DNA of 6,972 nt from Nitrospirota bacterium (GCA_016207865.1 JACQZD010000235.1:1-6972), one strand, 5' to 3'; counted from the stretch's first letter, positions 1 through 4,794 are shown. Numbers and translations: made by a program. Notes: a model not told the origin generated them from the sequence alone.

Positions 1-41
1 CCGCATCCGATGCACTTTTCTTCATCTACAACAGGCTTCAT
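1..41 (-). CDS. Ferredoxin-like protein, N-terminal fragment (runs off left edge)
   Basis: On the minus strand an ATG at 41-39 opens a reading frame giving MKPVVDEEKCIGCG before the window ends. A short acidic lead followed by C-I-G-C-G is the usual opening of the first cluster-binding motif (CxxCxxC) of small 4Fe-4S ferredoxins, so this is most likely a ferredoxin or a ferredoxin-domain protein acting in cytoplasmic electron transfer. The ATG follows directly on the TAA stop (44-42) of the DHS-like gene with no spacer, and a GGAAAAG stretch in the end of that gene can serve as ribosome binding site. The two genes are therefore probably co-transcribed and translationally coupled. Only 13 full codons are visible, so the family call rests on the Cys motif and could change once the rest is seen. 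Confidence 0.6.
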   Translation of the reverse strand, partial: MKPVVDEEKCIGC

Positions 42-983
42 TTATATCTTTTCCAACACTGCCGCAGCCAGAAGCGGAAACATTATCTCATGATGCCCTG
101 TCAGTGCATAAAATTTACCGCCTGAAATCACGGGTCTTCTCAGGACATTTTCCCTGCATCTGTAATGCTGGATGAAGTCCATATTCACCGTAGTAAAATT
201 TTTAACGTCATGCCTGAGATTTCTTGCAACTGTCAGAGCCTTTAAAAAAACCTCAGGCATAATTACAGCCGAGCCCAGATTTATATAAACGCCGCCTTTT
301 AAATCGGCAATAACAGCGGCAAGCAGTCTGAAATCTCTCAAGCTCCCCTCGCCGATTGATGCGCCGTCCGCCTCAGGGTGCATGTGGATAATATCAGCGC
401 CTAAAGCGACATGCACTGTTGCAGGGATGCCGAGCCTTGAGGCGGAAGATAAAACGCTTAGTTTTTTGTATGGGAATCTGCCGCCTGATATGTAATCTCC
501 GACTGCCTTACCAATTCCTTTGCCGGTTTTTACTCCCAGATTAATTGCCTGATTAAGCCCTTTGCCTGTTTCTTTAGCCATGCCAAAGGTCCCTTTGCAC
601 AACTCAGTATCAACATCCTCTGACGTATGCCCTGCGAGGCTTAGTTCAAAGTCATGGACAATGCAGGCTCCATTCATGGCAACTGCGGTGATGACGCCTT
701 TTCCCATGAGACGGATGATAACCGGCGACAGTCCGACCTTTATGGGATGTGCACCCATGCCGAGGATAACAGGGCGCTTTGCCTTTTTTGCTTTTATGAT
801 TGCGTCAACTATTTCCCTGAAATTTTTCGCGGCGAGGACATCCGGAAGGCTGTTGAGAAAGTTTTTGAAATTCCCGCGGCTGAACGGTATTCCGAGCGCA
901 TCACGCCTTACCTTGCTTTTTCTTTTTGACAAGGCAGTTGTTTTTATGTTTTTTAAAGATACCGGGACGTATTTTTTGGACAC
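42..983 (-). CDS. Conserved protein resembling deoxyhypusine synthase (DHS-like), role unknown
   Basis: This is a soluble protein of about 313 residues with no signal peptide or membrane segment. Numbered from the GTG start, the recognisable blocks are GMGAHPIKVGLSP (75-87), NGACIVHDFE (104-113), TSEDVD (120-125), DIIHMHPEADGASIGEGS (197-214), GSAVIMPEVFLKA (237-249) and LTGHHEIMFPLL (294-305). I recognise these as a conserved bacterial family usually left hypothetical or called deoxyhypusine-synthase-like. The C-terminal PLL block loosely resembles true DHS, but I see no clear equivalent of the DHS active-site lysine segment, so hypusine formation should not be assumed. The frame stays open to a TTG at 1019, which would add 12 residues. 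GTG at 983 is preferred because a strong promoter overlaps that extension and family similarity begins just after it. The next gene, a ferredoxin-like gene, begins at the base after the stop. Family membership is fairly sure; function is not. Confidence 0.7.
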   Translation of the reverse strand: MSKKYVPVSLKNIKTTALSKRKSKVRRDALGIPFSRGNFKNFLNSLPDVLAAKNFREIVDAIIKAKKAKRPVILGMGAHPIKVGLSPVIIRLMGKGVITAVAMNGACIVHDFELSLAGHTSEDVDTELCKGTFGMAKETGKGLNQAINLGVKTGKGIGKAVGDYISGGRFPYKKLSVLSSASRLGIPATVHVALGADIIHMHPEADGASIGEGSLRDFRLLAAVIADLKGGVYINLGSAVIMPEVFLKALTVARNLRHDVKNFTTVNMDFIQHYRCRENVLRRPVISGGKFYALTGHHEIMFPLLAAAVLEKI

Positions 984-989
984 ATAGAA

Positions 990-1019
990 ATTATAAACCT
1001 GCTGATACGAAATAGTCAA
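990..1019 (-). promoter_or_regulatory. Promoter of the DHS-like gene, possibly giving a leaderless mRNA
   Basis: On the minus strand TTGACT (1019-1014) and a perfect TATAAT (995-990) are separated by 18 bp, matching the sigma-70 consensus at 11 of 12 positions. Only six bases lie between the -10 and the in-frame GTG at 983-981, so the predicted transcription start coincides with that GTG. There is no convincing ribosome binding site for it. Either the mRNA is leaderless or translation begins at a later codon. Confidence 0.55.
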
Positions 1020-1103
1020 AAGATACTATCGTTAATAGCGTTATAGAGCACAACGCTGAACGGTTATAGGGTCATGTCCCAAGGGTCACGGGCTCCTTGT
1101 TTC

Positions 1104-1162
1104 TGTCACTCCGGCTTGTCGGAGTCCTTTTCCAGAAAGATTCCCGTCAAGCGGGAATGACA
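1104..1162. repeat. Twin-hairpin palindromic repeat, copy 1
   Basis: The 59-bp element is bounded by TGTCACTCC (1104-1112) and GGAATGACA (1154-1162), an inverted pair with one mismatch. Inside are two hairpins: ACTCCG/CGGAGT (1108-1113 with 1120-1125) and ATTCCCG/CGGGAAT (1140-1146 with 1152-1158, loop TCAAG). The same architecture, with the same GAAAGATTCC junction, occurs at 3706-3784. It encodes nothing and resembles REP- or MITE-type intergenic elements. Confidence 0.75.
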
Positions 1163-1258
1163 CCTTACCGCTATAACGTAACTTGATACATGCTTCTTAC
1201 ATGGCCCTGTCTTCTCAACCGTCATTCTGCATTTTGAGCTTTATTTTTCCCTATACTT

Positions 1259-1281
1259 CCCTCCCCCTTGACGGGGGAGGG
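1259..1281. repeat. C-rich/G-rich hairpin repeat
   Basis: CCCTCCCCC (1259-1267) pairs perfectly with GGGGGAGGG (1273-1281) around a TTGAC loop. It is followed by a G-rich run (GCGAGGGTGGGGGTGG) to about 1297. Similar CTCCCCCTTG...GGGGGAGGG segments are common interspersed intergenic sequences in many bacterial genomes. There is no T-tract, so it is not an intrinsic terminator. Confidence 0.6.
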
Positions 1282-1311
1282 CGAGGGTGGGGGTGGTTCA
1301 TTCAAAGGCGG

Positions 1312-1352
1312 ACAAGTCCTGCACTACTTGCTTGCAAGCAGGCAGGTCTTGT
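1312..1352. repeat. Nested inverted repeat (possible cruciform)
   Basis: ACAAGTCCTGC (1312-1322) pairs with GCAGGTCTTGT (1342-1352) with a single T-T mismatch. The enclosed bases contain the perfect 12-bp palindrome TGCTTGCAAGCA (1329-1340). The structure ends only 14 bp before the tRNA gene. It has no T-tract, so it is better seen as a repeat or processing-related fold than as a terminator. Confidence 0.6.
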
Positions 1353-1366
1353 ATCATATAAATCCA

Positions 1367-1439
<73 letters not shown>

Positions 1440-1488
1440 TTAGATAAAACCATATCATTTTCTTTTCAATTTTATTGTCGGGACTACT

Positions 1489-1719
1489 TTATCTGTACAA
1501 CTTCAAGAATTCTTCAACCGTCAAGCCTGCCTTCTTAATCTGGTCTCTTAATAAACCCTGCTTTATCGGCTTTCCTTTATGCACTGGGATTGAGAGGATA
1601 TAAACACTTCCTTCCTTTGTCAGTTTTACATGGCTTCCTCTCTGTCCTTCTGACCTCCATCCTGCCCGTTCAAATGCCTTTACAACCCTGTCAGGCTTCA
1701 GATTGTGCAGGCTGTTCAT
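1489..1719 (-). CDS. hicA: HicA-type toxin (mRNA interferase)
   Basis: This 76-residue protein matches HicA/YcfA toxins over its full length. It has an N-terminal helix (VVKAFERAGW, 12-21), the G-S-H signature at 28-30 whose His30 corresponds to the catalytic histidine of the dsRBD-like fold, then VKLTK and the diagnostic tail IPVHKGKPIKQGLLRDQIKKAG followed by LTVEEF. HicA proteins cleave mRNA independently of the ribosome and are neutralised by HicB. Its ATG overlaps the stop codon of the upstream antitoxin gene (ATGA, 1719-1716), and GAAAGG just ahead, inside the antitoxin gene, serves as ribosome binding site, so the pair is translationally coupled. Antitoxin-first order is the reverse of the classic hicA-hicB arrangement but is known elsewhere. 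All signature residues are intact, so the toxin is probably functional. Confidence 0.9.
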   Translation of the reverse strand: MNSLHNLKPDRVVKAFERAGWRSEGQRGSHVKLTKEGSVYILSIPVHKGKPIKQGLLRDQIKKAGLTVEEFLKLYR

Positions 1720-2348
1720 GAAGCCTTTCTAAGCCTTCGTTGTTCATCTATTAGTTCAAGGTGTCCTGCAATAGAGTCCTTTATCATTCCAAGGGCTTCT
1801 TCAATTGTATCACCTTGTGAGGCGCATCCGGGAAGGGAAGGGCACTCTATCCAATATCCGCTATCTTCTGTGTCAGGATGTAAAACTACATCATATTTTT
1901 TGCCCTTAACAGTAACAGAGTATTTTTTTCTTTTCTGCAAGGCTACAACTTCTCCTTTGAGGTCTTCTACAATTTCTCCAAGTGCAATTGAAAAGACAAG
2001 CTGACCACTTTTCAGAGTGTTAATAATTACCCGCTGGTCTTTAGTAATTACAAAGATTGTCTCTCCGTCTGTCAAGAATTTCAGTTCTGAAAGGGGCTTT
2101 TTCACTTCAGGCATATGCTTTTTGAGATAAGTTAACGCCTTTCTAATTTTCTGAAGACTTATCCCCTTATCCATAAGGGTTTTTGCTACTTTTAATTGTA
2201 TGAGGTCATTGAAAGAGTATAGCCTTACAGAGCCATAGCCCGAAGCCTCACTGACAGAAGGTTTTATAAAGTGCGTTCTATCCCAATAATCAACCTGCCT
2301 AAAGCTTAAACCAGTAATTATAGAAACAGTCTTGCTGTTAAAGTTCAT
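1716..2348 (-). CDS. hicB: HicB-family antitoxin fused to a MerR-like DNA-binding region
   Basis: The 210-residue protein has three parts. Residues about 6-75 look like a MerR-type helix-turn-helix: VSIITGLSFRQVDYWDR, a wing around SGYGSVRLYSFNDL, then a helix with MDKGISLQKIRKAL. Residues about 86-131 (ELKFLTDGETIFVITKDQ, then GQLVFSIALGEIVEDL) are a linker-like block seen in other HTH antitoxin-type regulators. Residues about 148-203 are a HicB domain, with YDVVLHPDTEDSGYWIECPSLPGC followed by GDTIEEAL. HicB antitoxins mask HicA and repress their own operon, usually through a C-terminal HTH or ribbon-helix-helix; here the DNA-binding part is N-terminal and MerR-like. A good ribosome binding site (AAAGGGG) precedes the ATG. 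The dyad in the promoter just upstream is the probable operator. The protein is intact and coupled to hicA by a 4-bp overlap. Confidence 0.85.
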   Translation of the reverse strand: MNFNSKTVSIITGLSFRQVDYWDRTHFIKPSVSEASGYGSVRLYSFNDLIQLKVAKTLMDKGISLQKIRKALTYLKKHMPEVKKPLSELKFLTDGETIFVITKDQRVIINTLKSGQLVFSIALGEIVEDLKGEVVALQKRKKYSVTVKGKKYDVVLHPDTEDSGYWIECPSLPGCASQGDTIEEALGMIKDSIAGHLELIDEQRRLRKAS

Positions 2349-2381
2349 GGTTATATCCCCTTTCCTTTGTTTTGCTGTATA

Positions 2382-2414
2382 ATTATAATTACAATAATGT
2401 AATTATAATGTCAA
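2382..2414 (-). promoter_or_regulatory. hicBA promoter with 28-bp operator-like dyad
   Basis: On the minus strand a perfect -35 TTGACA (2414-2409) and a perfect -10 TATAAT (2387-2382) are separated by 21 bp, longer than the usual 17. A perfect dyad of two 12-bp arms (ATTATAATTACA and its complement, 2382-2393 and 2398-2409, with a 4-bp centre) starts at the last base of the -35 and ends exactly at the end of the -10. MerR-family regulators characteristically bind dyads in over-long 19-20 bp spacers, which fits the MerR-like part of the encoded antitoxin. That the dyad is its operator is inference. Confidence 0.65.
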
Positions 2415-2417
2415 TAG

Positions 2418-2448
2418 AAAAAAAGGGGCATGGAATAGCCAAGCCCCT
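2418..2448 (-). terminator. Intrinsic terminator after the PEP-CTERM gene
   Basis: Read on the minus strand, AGGGGC (2448-2443) pairs with GCCCCT (2429-2424), with an inner TGG/CCA pair, and is followed by a run of seven Ts (2424-2418). It lies 28 bp past the stop of the PEP-CTERM gene and only a few bases before the hicBA -35, so it insulates hicBA from upstream transcription. Confidence 0.8.
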
Positions 2449-2475
2449 GATAAGAACTACAAGTTAGCGTAATGT

Positions 2476-3054
2476 TTAAGTGGTTCTTTTTCTTCTCAAA
2501 TACCGCCTACCTGTCAAGACTGCACCGCCTGTTACAAAAAGAATAGAGCTTATTGGTTCGGGGGCAACATCGCCGGGATGTACGGCAAGGGCAGGGCGGG
2601 TGTGGCTCTTTTCGAGATTGCTTTGCAAACCACTATCGAAGAAGACGAAGACACACGCATCGCTAGAATTGGCAGCATACTCCGTACTCGACCAGTAGTA
2701 ATGTACCGATATTAAATTCTGAAAGTCACCAGTGTTGGTAAATGGGCCTCCTGCCGAGTTACCGAGTTCTGTATAGTACAGGTGACCCATCTCGCTGTTT
2801 GTGCAGTTGTAACCCCAACAACTCTGATTAAATGTTATTGGCAAACGCCAGTCAGTATAAGTATTGCTCCCGTAAGTCACTGACAATGCATCTGCCCAGT
2901 CCATCTGATTCTGCCATGTATCATATGACCTTGTAAAATCGTACCAGGTGATATTGAGGTCGCTGTCATAGATTAGCTGATTGCCGAGACTGTCAGTACC
3001 ACGGTTGAATAGTTCGGCATGAGCACTACTTGCAAGAAACAAAACAGCCAACAA
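2476..3054 (-). CDS. Exported DUF1566/Lcl-like protein with PEP-CTERM sorting tail; start probably frameshifted
   Basis: Residues 1-13 (MLAVLFLASSAHA) are the hydrophobic core and cleavage site of a signal peptide, but without the usual basic N-terminus. The middle carries DUF1566 (Lcl C-terminal) hallmarks: TWYDF (36-40), TDWRLP (67-72), GHLYYTELGN (90-99), YYWSSTEYA (119-127) and the ending ALAVHPGD. Residues 165-192 are PEP, a hydrophobic stretch and a basic end (RRYLRRKR), which is a PEP-CTERM signal recognised by exosortase for surface sorting in exopolysaccharide-producing Gram-negatives. No exosortase gene is in the window. The frame hits a TGA at 3075-3073, so in-frame starts are only weak TTG codons (3054, 3051). 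Dropping one T from GTGAATAAATAGC would give MNKSSIPLLAVLFLASSAHA, an ideal signal peptide starting at GTG 3080. The cargo function is unknown; surface adhesion or matrix association is plausible. Confidence 0.75.
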   Translation of the reverse strand: MLAVLFLASSAHAELFNRGTDSLGNQLIYDSDLNITWYDFTRSYDTWQNQMDWADALSVTYGSNTYTDWRLPITFNQSCWGYNCTNSEMGHLYYTELGNSAGGPFTNTGDFQNLISVHYYWSSTEYAANSSDACVFVFFDSGLQSNLEKSHTRPALAVHPGDVAPEPISSILFVTGGAVLTGRRYLRRKRTT

Positions 3055-3278
3055 AGGAATACTGCTATTTATTCACGGTGTTTTTAAAGACAGCTATATA
3101 TTATTTAACTCTAAATTTTTAAGGTGGAAATCCTGAAACACCTCAACTTATTTTATAAAATAAAAATTTTTTACCATACTTGTCAATATATTTCACATAT
3201 ACTTATAGCACCTATAAGAATTTCTAATATATTGGGATAGCCTGATTGAGGGACTCAAAAATTCACATACTTACCCTA
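3055..3278. other. AT-rich divergent intergenic region
   Basis: No gene is seen here. The region separates the minus-strand PEP-CTERM gene from the plus-strand cold-shock gene. It contains the candidate minus promoter, the palindrome TTATTTTATAAAATAA (3148-3163) and the dyad CTTATAG-CAC-CTATAAG (3202-3218), which sits between the two divergent -35 elements and could be a shared regulatory site. Part of it (about 3055-3080) probably encodes the true start of the PEP-CTERM protein in a shifted frame. Confidence 0.5.
3157..3186 (-). promoter_or_regulatory. Candidate promoter of the PEP-CTERM gene
   Basis: On the minus strand TTGACA (3186-3181, perfect) and TATTTT (3162-3157, 4 of 6) are spaced by 18 bp. 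The predicted start near 3150 leaves an AT-rich leader of about 70 nt, including a small AGGTG/CACCT hairpin (3122-3126 with 3139-3143). A 16-bp AT palindrome (3148-3163) overlaps the -10. It diverges from the cold-shock promoter about 90 bp away. Confidence 0.4.
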
Positions 3279-3315
3279 TTGACTTTTATTATTTTGATGT
3301 GAAATAATTATTTCA
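3279..3315 (+). promoter_or_regulatory. Cold-shock gene promoter with overlapping 16-bp palindrome
   Basis: TTGACT (3279-3284) and AATAAT (3303-3308) each match the sigma-70 consensus at 5 of 6 positions with an 18-bp spacer, predicting a start near 3315. The perfect palindrome TGAAATAATTATTTCA (3300-3315) covers the -10 and the predicted start, a position where a bound repressor would block transcription. The binding protein is unknown. Confidence 0.55.
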
Positions 3316-3343
3316 GATGGTTGGAAGTTTTTGTAGAGAATTG

Positions 3344-3376
3344 AAGCCGCAAAGACTTTCTTTGCGGCTTTTTTTT
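3344..3376 (+). terminator. Intrinsic terminator in the cold-shock leader (attenuator candidate)
   Basis: AAGCCGCAAAG (3344-3354) and CTTTGCGGCTT (3360-3370) form a perfect 11-bp stem with a 5-nt loop, running into eight Ts (3369-3376). The T-tract exists only in the plus direction, and no plus-strand gene lies upstream to be terminated. It sits between the predicted promoter and the cold-shock ribosome binding site, so full-length mRNA requires read-through. It may be an attenuator, or the 3' end of a small leader RNA of about 60 nt. Confidence 0.75.
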
Positions 3377-3408
3377 ATTTTAATCTGTCCAGCCTATTTT
3401 TAAGAACC

Positions 3409-3417
3409 AGGAGGTGA
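3409..3417 (+). promoter_or_regulatory. Strong ribosome binding site of the cold-shock gene
   Basis: AGGAGGTGA is fully complementary to the usual 16S rRNA 3' end and is followed by five bases and the GTG start at 3423. It fixes the start: an earlier GTG at 3414 is followed two codons later by TAA. Confidence 0.9.
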
Positions 3418-3422
3418 AGTAA

Positions 3423-3623
3423 GTGACAACCGGCACAGTGAAATGGTTTAATGAAGCAAAGGGTTTCGGATTTATTACCAGTGAAGACGGCAGTGATGTC
3501 TTTGTGCATTATACGTCAATTCAGGGCAATGGTTTCAAGACTCTTGCCGAGGGCGATACTGTCAGCTTTGACGTTGAAAAAGGCGAAAAAGGCCCTAAGG
3601 CTGTTAATGTGGTAAAACAATAA
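3423..3623 (+). CDS. CspA-family cold-shock protein
   Basis: A 66-residue single cold-shock domain (five-stranded OB fold), close to the 65-70 residues typical of the family. The opening TGTVKWFNEAKGFGFI contains RNP1 (KGFGFI, 14-19), and RNP2 is VFVHY (26-30); their aromatic residues stack on single-stranded RNA or DNA. Such proteins act as cytoplasmic RNA chaperones, melting secondary structure, and some members act as transcription antiterminators. GTG is the start, set by an excellent ribosome binding site. The gene is monocistronic, with its own promoter, a terminator inside its leader and a strong terminator after it, and it is transcribed opposite to its neighbours. Which csp paralogue it is cannot be told from sequence, nor whether it is really cold-induced; many family members are constitutive or growth-phase controlled. 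Confidence 0.95.
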   Translation: MTTGTVKWFNEAKGFGFITSEDGSDVFVHYTSIQGNGFKTLAEGDTVSFDVEKGEKGPKAVNVVKQ

Positions 3624-3632
3624 TTACTTTTT

Positions 3633-3669
3633 AAAACGGCTCCGGAAATTTTTACGGAGCCGTTTTTTT
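3633..3669 (+). terminator. Intrinsic terminator after the cold-shock gene
   Basis: AAAACGGCTCCG (3633-3644) pairs with CGGAGCCGTTTT (3655-3666) as a perfect 12-bp stem and runs into a T-tract to 3669. It starts ten bases past the cold-shock stop codon. Confidence 0.9.
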
Positions 3670-3705
3670 ATCGCAGTTACTAAGGGGGCAAGCAAAGCCT
3701 CATAA

Positions 3706-3784
3706 TTTGTCATTCCCGCAAGCGAAGCGCGTCGGGAATCCTTCTTAAAACAAGGAAAGATTCCGGACAAGCCGGAATGACAAA
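3706..3784. repeat. Twin-hairpin palindromic repeat, copy 2
   Basis: Perfect 11-bp terminal inverted repeats, TTTGTCATTCC (3706-3716) and GGAATGACAAA (3774-3784), enclose two hairpins: ATTCCCG/CGGGAAT (3712-3718 with 3733-3739, inner GCG/CGC) and ATTCCGG/CCGGAAT (3760-3766 with 3772-3778, loop ACAAG). It has the same plan and junction as 1104-1162 but is longer and better preserved. It lies between the convergent cold-shock and ilvE genes, where no separate ilvE terminator is visible, so transcripts from ilvE would fold here. Confidence 0.8.
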
Positions 3785-3811
3785 AAAAGAATCGCTCAAT
3801 TTAGGTTGCAA

Positions 3812-4726
3812 TTAAATATAGGTGAGCCAGGATTTGTAGCTTTTGTTCCTGCCTTTTACAATATTGAAGAACAGGTCCTGCAGTTTTTTGGTCACGGGTC
3901 CGGGCTTGCCCTTGCCGATAATCCTGCCGTCCACCTCTCTGACATGCGTGATTTCAGCGGCAGTCCCTGTTAAAAACACCTCATCGGCAATATAAACTTC
4001 ATCCCTTGAAAAGTTAACTTCCTTGACGGGAATTTTTTCCCTCTGCGCCATTGCAATCACGCTGTTTCTCGTAATGCCTTCAAGTACGGATGTGAGGGGC
4101 GTTGTTTTTAATACTCCGTTTCTTACGATAAATATGTTCTGTCCGCTTCCTTCCGCAACATAGCCCGCCGTGTCAAGAAGAAGCGCCTCGTCATACCCGC
4201 AGAAAACCGCCTCCCTTTTTGCGAGTATGGAATTTACATAATCGCCGCAGGTCTTGCTCTTTGTCATGCTTACATTTACATGGTGCCTTGTGAAGGAAGA
4301 TATCTTCAGCCTGATGCCGTTTTTAATGCCTTCTTCACCTAAATATGCCCCCCACGGCCACACGGCAATCGCAACCTTTACCGGACTGTCTTTGGGATAA
4401 ATGCCCATAACGCCGTATCCTAAATAAACAAGCGGACGGATATAACACTCATCAAGCCTGTTGATTTTTATGGATTCAATAATCGCCCGGCTTATCTTAT
4501 CAGGCTGGAACTCAGGCGTAATCTGCATGATATGGCAGGAATTAAAGAGCCTGTTCACATGCTCTTTTAACCTGAAAACAGCCGAACCTTTCTGTGTCTT
4601 GTAGCAGCGTATTCCTTCAAACACTCCGAGACCGTAATGAAGAGTATGGGTCAGGATATGCACGTTAGCCTGATGCCAGTCAACAAATTTGCCATTCATC
4701 CATATTTTTTTAGATTCTTTAATCAT
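3812..4726 (-). CDS. ilvE: Branched-chain amino acid aminotransferase (class IV PLP)
   Basis: The 304-residue length is close to E. coli IlvE (309). It catalyses the last step of valine, leucine and isoleucine synthesis, moving an amino group from glutamate to the 2-oxo acids, in the cytoplasm. Landmarks are IWMNGKFVDW (8-17), HYGLGVFEGIR (30-40), YIRPLVYLGYG (95-105), Lys158 in MTKSKTCGDYVNSILAKREA as the probable PLP Schiff-base lysine, then ALLLDTAGYVAEGSGQNIF (181-199), LEGITR (215-220) and FLTGTAAEIT (251-260). Most family members read GNY and EGSGEN where this one has GDY (161-163) and EGSGQN (192-197); these are mild deviations. GAAAGGAAAATA before the ATG is a good ribosome binding site. 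It lies 64 bp after pcm on the same strand and probably has its own promoter too. A D-amino-acid transaminase or aminodeoxychorismate lyase is less likely given length and motifs. Confidence 0.93.
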   Translation of the reverse strand: MIKESKKIWMNGKFVDWHQANVHILTHTLHYGLGVFEGIRCYKTQKGSAVFRLKEHVNRLFNSCHIMQITPEFQPDKISRAIIESIKINRLDECYIRPLVYLGYGVMGIYPKDSPVKVAIAVWPWGAYLGEEGIKNGIRLKISSFTRHHVNVSMTKSKTCGDYVNSILAKREAVFCGYDEALLLDTAGYVAEGSGQNIFIVRNGVLKTTPLTSVLEGITRNSVIAMAQREKIPVKEVNFSRDEVYIADEVFLTGTAAEITHVREVDGRIIGKGKPGPVTKKLQDLFFNIVKGRNKSYKSWLTYI

Positions 4727-4764
4727 TATTTTCCTTTCAGAACCGGGGTTCAGAGAACTCTATT

Positions 4765-4794
4765 GTTTTACAAAAAAGGCGTTCTTCTTGTCAA
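4765..4794 (-). promoter_or_regulatory. Candidate ilvE promoter across the pcm stop codon
   Basis: On the minus strand TTGACA (4794-4789, perfect) and TAAAAC (4770-4765, 4 of 6) are 18 bp apart, giving a predicted start near 4758 and a leader of about 30 nt. The TGA stop of pcm (4793-4791) lies inside the -35. Confidence 0.45.

Larger units (their letters stand above)
1039..1366. repeat. Gene-free repeat region before the tRNA gene
   Basis: No credible gene lies between the DHS-like gene and the tRNA. The stretch is filled with structured repeats. It holds CGTTATAG (1039-1046) and its inverse CTATAACG (1171-1178), the 15-mer GCACAACGCTGAACG (1048-1062) that recurs at 5511-5525, a twin-hairpin element at 1104-1162, a C-rich/G-rich hairpin at 1259-1281 and a nested inverted repeat at 1312-1352. 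The 73-codon frame over this region (1183-1404) reads through hairpins into the tRNA and is not coding. I find no convincing promoter for the tRNA; AT-rich CATATAAA (1355-1362) is too close to the mature 5' end. Confidence 0.6.

Noticed and set aside
562..987. Plus-strand open frames of 141 and 91 codons over the DHS-like gene
   Set aside because: They are antisense to a gene with clear conserved motifs, show no family resemblance and lack ribosome binding sites.
1705..2004. 99-codon plus-strand frame opposite hicB
   Set aside because: It is antisense to the well-supported HicB domain and its translation resembles no family.
3122..3143. Possible riboswitch in the PEP-CTERM leader (c-di-GMP type considered)
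   Set aside because: Only a small AGGTG/CACCT hairpin is present; the conserved core expected of a c-di-GMP aptamer is missing.
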